A stretch of DNA of 19,499 nt from an uncultured Collinsella sp. (GTDB lineage: Bacteria > Actinomycetota > Coriobacteriia > Coriobacteriales > Coriobacteriaceae), in assembly GCA_900545075.1 (NCBI GenBank), contig UQXT01000038.1:1-19499 (forward strand), given 5' to 3'. Under the pieces are notes generated by a model. The model was not told the DNA's origin and did no database searches. It saw only the letters and a program-made list of their open reading frames with translations. The position numbers and the translations under genes were made by a program. Shown one piece after another: positions 16,361-19,499 of this stretch; position 1 is the stretch's first letter, and every line of letters starts with the position of its first letter.

Positions 16361-16497
16361 CGGGGTTATAAAACCTGTCAGCAGCGTATTTGGGTACAAC
16401 TTGCTACACTGTTGAGTGCATGTTTATGCATCCCTTTGCGTTGTCTATCCGACACACGCTCAAATAGTACGAATGGTACGCCGAAAGGGGTTCGTTC

Positions 16498-17403
16498 ATG
16501 GAACCTATTACAACGGGCATGCAGGGAGCAGCCGTCGAGGACGTCCAGTCCCGCCTTCTGCAGCTCGGCTATACAATCGATGACACCGAGGTCGCCGATA
16601 AGCGCTTTGGCGCCACCACCGAGCAGGCCGTTGGCACCTTTAGGCTCGACAGTGGCCTTGCCGCTGGCTGCGCCGTCGATATCCCCTGCTGGAGCGCCCT
16701 GGTAGACGCCTCGTATAAGCTGGGCGACCGCACACTTTATCTGCGCATGCCCAATTTCCATGGCGCCGACGTTCAGGCCCTGCAGCGCGCGCTCAACGTT
16801 TTGGGTTTTGCCTGCGGTGAGGACGACGGCTACTTTGGCCCGCACACCGAGGCCGCTCTGCAGCAGTTCCAAGAAAATGTCGGCCTGTTTGCCGATGGCA
16901 TGGCGTTCCAGGATACCTACGCCTATATCAACCGCCTGCATCACGTGTGGGAGGGCAAGCCCTCGGTTACCGAGGCCGAGTCGCGCATCGGTTTTGCCCG
17001 CGCCGCCAACGTGCTCGAACGCTTCCAGATTGCCGTCATCGGTGAGGACCCCATCGCGCGTAGCGTTGCATCGCGCATGTGGAACATCGCCACGGCGACG
17101 ACCGACAGCAGCGGCATGATGTTGTGCGATTCCGAGGTTCCAACCGACGTGGATCTGGTGCTCGAGATCGCAAGCGATGAGCTGCCCGCAGATGCAGCGC
17201 CGCGCGCCACGATCGCCCTTGCCGAGTGTCACAACCTGGCGCAGCGCATCCGCACTGCCAATGTCGCCGCACAGCAGAAGCCGGCACGCATTCGCATTGA
17301 GCTCACGGGCATGACGCGCTACAACGGCACCTTCACGGCCAGCGACGCGCAGACACTCGCCGTACGCCTGCTCGATGGCGTTTGCGATGCCCTCGCAGAT
17401 TAG
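16498..17403 (+). CDS. Protein with two peptidoglycan-binding domains and a divergent C-terminal domain
   Basis: A 301-residue protein. Residues about 3-70 (GMQGAAVEDVQSRLLQLGY, FGATTEQAVGTFR) and about 85-150 (GADVQALQRALNVLGF, GYFGPHTEAALQQFQ) are two PG_binding_1 modules. The first 20 residues are not a signal peptide and there is no membrane segment, so by sequence the protein is cytoplasmic. Residues about 180-301 form a separate domain. It has alternating beta/alpha patterns (FQIAVIG, DLVLEIAS, ARIRIELTG) that resemble the spacing of an amidase_3 fold, but I do not see the zinc-binding His/Glu set. The architecture recalls mycobacterial CwlM (two such domains plus an amidase-like domain, no signal). 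That relation is a hypothesis. AAAGGGG lies seven bases before the ATG. The next feature is tRNA-Gln, 38 bases on. Confidence 0.78.
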   Translation: MEPITTGMQGAAVEDVQSRLLQLGYTIDDTEVADKRFGATTEQAVGTFRLDSGLAAGCAVDIPCWSALVDASYKLGDRTLYLRMPNFHGADVQALQRALNVLGFACGEDDGYFGPHTEAALQQFQENVGLFADGMAFQDTYAYINRLHHVWEGKPSVTEAESRIGFARAANVLERFQIAVIGEDPIARSVASRMWNIATATTDSSGMMLCDSEVPTDVDLVLEIASDELPADAAPRATIALAECHNLAQRIRTANVAAQQKPARIRIELTGMTRYNGTFTASDAQTLAVRLLDGVCDALAD

Positions 17404-17441
17404 GTAAACTAAACGAGTTGCTTTTGGGCAACATCACACAT

Positions 17442-17516
17442 TGGGACGTAGTTCAACGGTAGAACTCCGGTTTTTGGTGCCGGCTGTTGGGGGTTCGAAT
17501 CCCTCCGTCCCAGCCA
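17442..17516 (+). tRNA. tRNA-Gln (anticodon TTG)
   Basis: Cloverleaf by eye: acceptor TGGGACG (17442-17448) pairs with CGTCCCA (17506-17512), then discriminator G and encoded CCA (17514-17516). The anticodon stem CCGGT/GCCGG encloses the loop TTTTGGT with anticodon TTG, which reads CAA. The T arm has GGGTTCGAATCCC. The weak U-A first pair is usual for tRNA-Gln. Confidence 0.95.
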
Positions 17517-17525
17517 AAGAAACCA

Positions 17526-17562
17526 GCCTCTCGAACGCATAGCCGATCGGGAGGCTTTTCTT
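17526..17562 (+). terminator. tRNA-Gln terminator
   Basis: GCCTCTCG (17526-17533) with CGGGAGGC (17548-17555), one G-U type mismatch, then TTTTCTT; directly after the tRNA. Confidence 0.75.
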
Positions 17563-17571
17563 GTGAGCAAG

Positions 17572-17703
17572 CGGAGGGATTCGAACCCGCAAGGGTGCGA
17601 AGCTGAAGAAACGCGAAGCGTTTTCCAGCGCAGCACGCAAGGAGCGAAGCAGCGTAGCGGGGCGCGCCCGCCGAAAAGGCAGACGCGGAATCCCTCCGTC
17701 CCA
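17572..17703. repeat. tRNA-derived repeat element with 11-bp terminal inverted repeats
   Basis: The element starts with CGGAGGGATTC (17572-17582) and ends with GAATCCCTCCG (17688-17698), perfect inverted repeats. The left end continues as the exact reverse complement of the tRNA-Gln T arm (17573-17588). The right end, GAATCCCTCCGTCCCA (17688-17703), is an exact 16-base direct copy of the 3' part of tRNA-Gln at 17497-17512. The interior (17589-17687) is rich in GCGAAGC/GCGTAGC words and small hairpins such as AACGCGAAGCGTTTT. No coding function is convincing. It looks like a remnant attachment site or a tRNA-targeting repeat. Confidence 0.75.
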
Positions 17704-17744
17704 TATCAGCCGAGAGCTCCCCGCATCTCGACTTTCCAGCCGAA

Positions 17745-17775
17745 CCGGCACTTAGGGACGTTCCTAAAGTGCCGG
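17745..17775. repeat. Palindromic intergenic element
   Basis: CCGGCACTT (17745-17753) pairs with AAGTGCCGG (17767-17775), and the inner AGG/CCT extends the hairpin with a bulge. No T run follows. It may be a REP-like element; it could also help end transcription of the minus-strand ATPase gene, although this is not supported by a T tract. Confidence 0.55.
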
Positions 17776-17786
17776 TCATCAACATG

Positions 17787-17807
17787 GTGCCGTGCGGCCC
17801 CGGCGGG
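17787..17807 (+). repeat. Imperfect 21-bp repeat, copy 1, beside ATPase gene
   Basis: The sequence beginning GTGCCGTGCGGCCCCG is the same as 19409-19429 at 18 of 21 positions, in the same orientation. The two copies flank the ATPase gene and its promoter. Confidence 0.5.
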
Positions 17808-17818
17808 TCGGCGTAGCA

Positions 17819-19189
17819 TTACAGACTAAGCGACCATTTCCATGCGGGAATAACCTCGATGACGCCATGCTCCGTTTTGATCTGGGTCGCCTCGCGCAGC
17901 GTGATGATATTGGCATCCTTGATACCGGTTTTTACCATAGCAACCTCAAGGGAACCGACTTCACGCCTGCGCGTTTTCTCTGCCGTCATATCGACTGTCA
18001 CCTGGTAGAGCGCGTATGGTTCCGATGCCAAAGCGTCGCCGACCAAGAAATCAACTTTTTCTCGTGCGTTCGTTGGAGCCGTAAATGAAGTCACCGTTTC
18101 CAACCGGCCGTTTGCCGTACGGCGCATGAGTTCAGCATAAATCGCAGTCTCCAAACGCTTTCCTATATCCTGCTGATTAGCACGCGATGTTGCATATGCC
18201 ATCCCCTGGTCGACGGCATAGACCTTATCTGTTGTCGTTGTCTTAGGAGCCAAAGAAGTTGAATACTCCGGAAGTAATCCAATGAGATGAGCCTGCTGGA
18301 ACAAACGAACGAGTTCGTTTATTTTTTCCCATGACGCTCGATATCCGACAGACTTTAAGGCTTCCAACAAACTGTTGACCGAAAGGTCGCAACCCGTGTT
18401 TCGAAGGCAGAAGAGCCCTACTTGGTTGGCAAGAGCGATATCCGTGCGCCCGCTCCGCTCGAGAATGTCTCGTGCAACAACATCTCGCAAATAGGCTTGA
18501 AGCATCTGAATACGCGAACCGGCATCAAGCTCCTGAACCCCAGGAAAGCCACCCTCTATGAGATAACGGTCATATGCCGATTCCAGATCAGTTCGCCGCT
18601 GCGGAGAAACAGCTGGAGCCCCAGCGCTAGTAGACATATCCGGCGTTTCAATGTGATGAAACGCACAATACTCGCGAAATGAAAGCGGATGCATAGCGTG
18701 CTCTTGCGAGCGACCGCGAAACTGCGTCGCTATTTCATCGGCAGATAGTTTTGAGGACGATCCGGTGATAACAAGCGTTACGCTCTCGTGCTCCGCCAAA
18801 CGCTGACAAACGCCCTGCCAGCCATCGGTCTCCTGCACCTCATCCAGAAAAAGATAACAGCCTTTCGTTCGCGCTGAGGGAACCTGCCGCCAATACTCTT
18901 CCAAAATGTCGCTCATGAGCGTGTCCGGCGCCGGTCGAAGACGGTCATCAGCAAAATTGAAATAGAAGATACGCTCGGCATCGACACCGCGATCGATAAG
19001 GCGACGAATCCATTGAAACGCATAGAACGTTTTGCCGCAACGCCTGATACCCGTGATGATATGAACAAGATTGAAAGGCTTTGGATCGGGAAGATTTCCG
19101 ATGACATCATCGCGATGAATGACATGAGGAATCTCAAAGGAACGGGCCTCGGCAACAATTTCTGCAATACCCAACGCTGCAGGTGCCAT
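17819..19189 (-). CDS. AAA_14/DUF4143-type ATPase
   Basis: A 456-residue protein of the common prokaryotic family with an N-terminal AAA_14 ATPase and a C-terminal DUF4143 (nuclease-like fold). Walker A is G47-I-R-R-C-G-K-T54, Walker B LFLDE 113-117, and sensor-like TGSSSKL follows. The segment FRGRSQEHAMHPLSFREY is highly typical of the family. The C-terminal half has the LLEALKSVGYRASWEKINELVRLF helix-turn-helix-like segment and an end with a possible PD-(D/E)xK-like core (EKVDFLVGD, LYQVTVDM). The biological function of the family is not settled; it is often in accessory regions. AAAGGAG precedes the ATG. The upstream region has two near-identical palindromes over the promoter. The gene appears lower in GC than its neighbours (judged by eye), which fits acquisition. 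Confidence 0.88.
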   Translation of the reverse strand: MAPAALGIAEIVAEARSFEIPHVIHRDDVIGNLPDPKPFNLVHIITGIRRCGKTFYAFQWIRRLIDRGVDAERIFYFNFADDRLRPAPDTLMSDILEEYWRQVPSARTKGCYLFLDEVQETDGWQGVCQRLAEHESVTLVITGSSSKLSADEIATQFRGRSQEHAMHPLSFREYCAFHHIETPDMSTSAGAPAVSPQRRTDLESAYDRYLIEGGFPGVQELDAGSRIQMLQAYLRDVVARDILERSGRTDIALANQVGLFCLRNTGCDLSVNSLLEALKSVGYRASWEKINELVRLFQQAHLIGLLPEYSTSLAPKTTTTDKVYAVDQGMAYATSRANQQDIGKRLETAIYAELMRRTANGRLETVTSFTAPTNAREKVDFLVGDALASEPYALYQVTVDMTAEKTRRREVGSLEVAMVKTGIKDANIITLREATQIKTEHGVIEVIPAWKWSLSL

Positions 19190-19212
19190 AATGCTCTCCT
19201 TTCAACATCTTG

Positions 19213-19277
19213 AGTATATAACTTCTCGTCCTACACGAGAAGTTTCAGCTACAACTTCTCGTCCTATACGAGAAGTT
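19213..19277 (-). promoter_or_regulatory. ATPase promoter with tandem palindromic operators
   Basis: Two copies of the palindrome AACTTCTCGT-n5-ACGAGAAGTT at 19220-19244 and 19253-19277, start-to-start 33 bases, arms perfect, spacers CCTAC and CCTAT. On the minus strand TATACT (19213-19218) is a good -10 box and palindrome 1 would cover the -35 to -12 interval. This is the pattern of a repressor or autoregulator site. Confidence 0.7.
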
Positions 19278-19499
19278 TGAGATAGATTTTCAGGCATGTC
19301 CCAAAATCTACCTCCAAAAGATAGGCGCCCCAGGCCCATTAGGACCAAGAGCGCCTTACATCTAGAAAATATCAGCCCAGTTCCGAAAAGCGAGCCACCA
19401 TCTACAAAGTGCCGCGGGGCCCCGACGGGGGGACACCGAATTAGGTTTATCGCGAGTTCCGCACGAACAGGAGGCCACTTAATGTGGCCTCCGTCGTGA
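19278..19499. other. Non-coding right end with repeat copy 2 and a hairpin
   Basis: No credible gene is seen. 19409-19429 is the second copy of the 21-bp repeat seen at 17787-17807 and contains the palindrome GGGGCCCC. At 19470-19492 GGAGGCCAC and GTGGCCTCC form a perfect 9-bp hairpin with loop TTAAT; no T run follows within the window. Confidence 0.6.

Noticed and set aside
17409..17829. Small frames across tRNA-Gln and its downstream repeats
   Set aside because: They translate the tRNA and tRNA-derived fragments; such predicted peptides are a known annotation artefact.
19220..19277. loxP-like recombination sites
   Set aside because: The palindromes begin with AACTTC like lox sites, but arms are 10 bp, spacers only 5 bp, and no recombinase gene is present; an operator role fits better.
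19296..19499. A 67-codon plus-strand frame at the right end
   Set aside because: Proline/arginine-rich, no ribosome binding site, runs through repeats and a hairpin and off the window; no family features.

Overview
The window looks like a chromosomal segment of a high-GC Gram-positive gut anaerobe of the Coriobacteriia, most likely Collinsella or a close relative. This rests on codon use dominated by GAC/CTC/GCC, the protein sequences, strong GNRA- and GC-rich terminators, and the carbohydrate gene content. The genus is an inference from pattern recognition, not from a search.

Layout. 34-1239 (-) is a Tat-exported coiled-coil cell-wall hydrolase of the NlpC/P60 type. 1506-2567 (+) is galE with its terminator. 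2787-4292 (+) is malQ and 4422-6689 (+) is glgP. After the glgP terminator lies a non-coding stretch (about 6787-7004) with three copies of an inverted-repeat unit at an exact 80-bp period. On the minus strand, 11509 down to 7144 is a maltose/maltodextrin-type ABC importer in the order binding lipoprotein, MalF, MalG, MalK. The gene order is interrupted by a very strong stem-loop between the binding protein and the permeases. 11816-12535 (-) is a GntR/HutC-type regulator with a UTRA domain. Divergent from it, 12765-15218 (+) encodes one polypeptide joining an alpha-glucoside-type PTS EIIC, an EIIB and a complete Cof-type HAD phosphatase. 15335-16360 (+) is a polyprenyl diphosphate synthase. 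16498-17403 (+) is a signal-less protein with two peptidoglycan-binding domains. 17442-17516 (+) is tRNA-Gln(UUG), followed by rearranged fragments of the same tRNA. 17819-19189 (-) is an AAA_14/DUF4143 ATPase with two palindromes in its promoter.

How it works together. The central 2.6-15.2 kb form an alpha-glucan utilisation locus: two import routes (ABC and PTS), MalQ and GlgP to shuffle and phosphorolyse the glucan, and a sugar-responsive GntR repressor. A shared operator-like motif, TTGTTTAAACAA, sits in the malQ promoter, twice before the ABC operon and twice between the regulator and the PTS gene. This suggests one regulon. The PTS-phosphatase fusion is the most unusual gene. It suggests uptake of a disaccharide as a phosphate ester and immediate dephosphorylation by the same protein, feeding free sugar to MalQ/GlgP.

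The right end (17.5-19.5 kb) looks like an accessory insertion site, with tRNA-derived repeats, a lower-GC ATPase gene and short related repeats flanking it.
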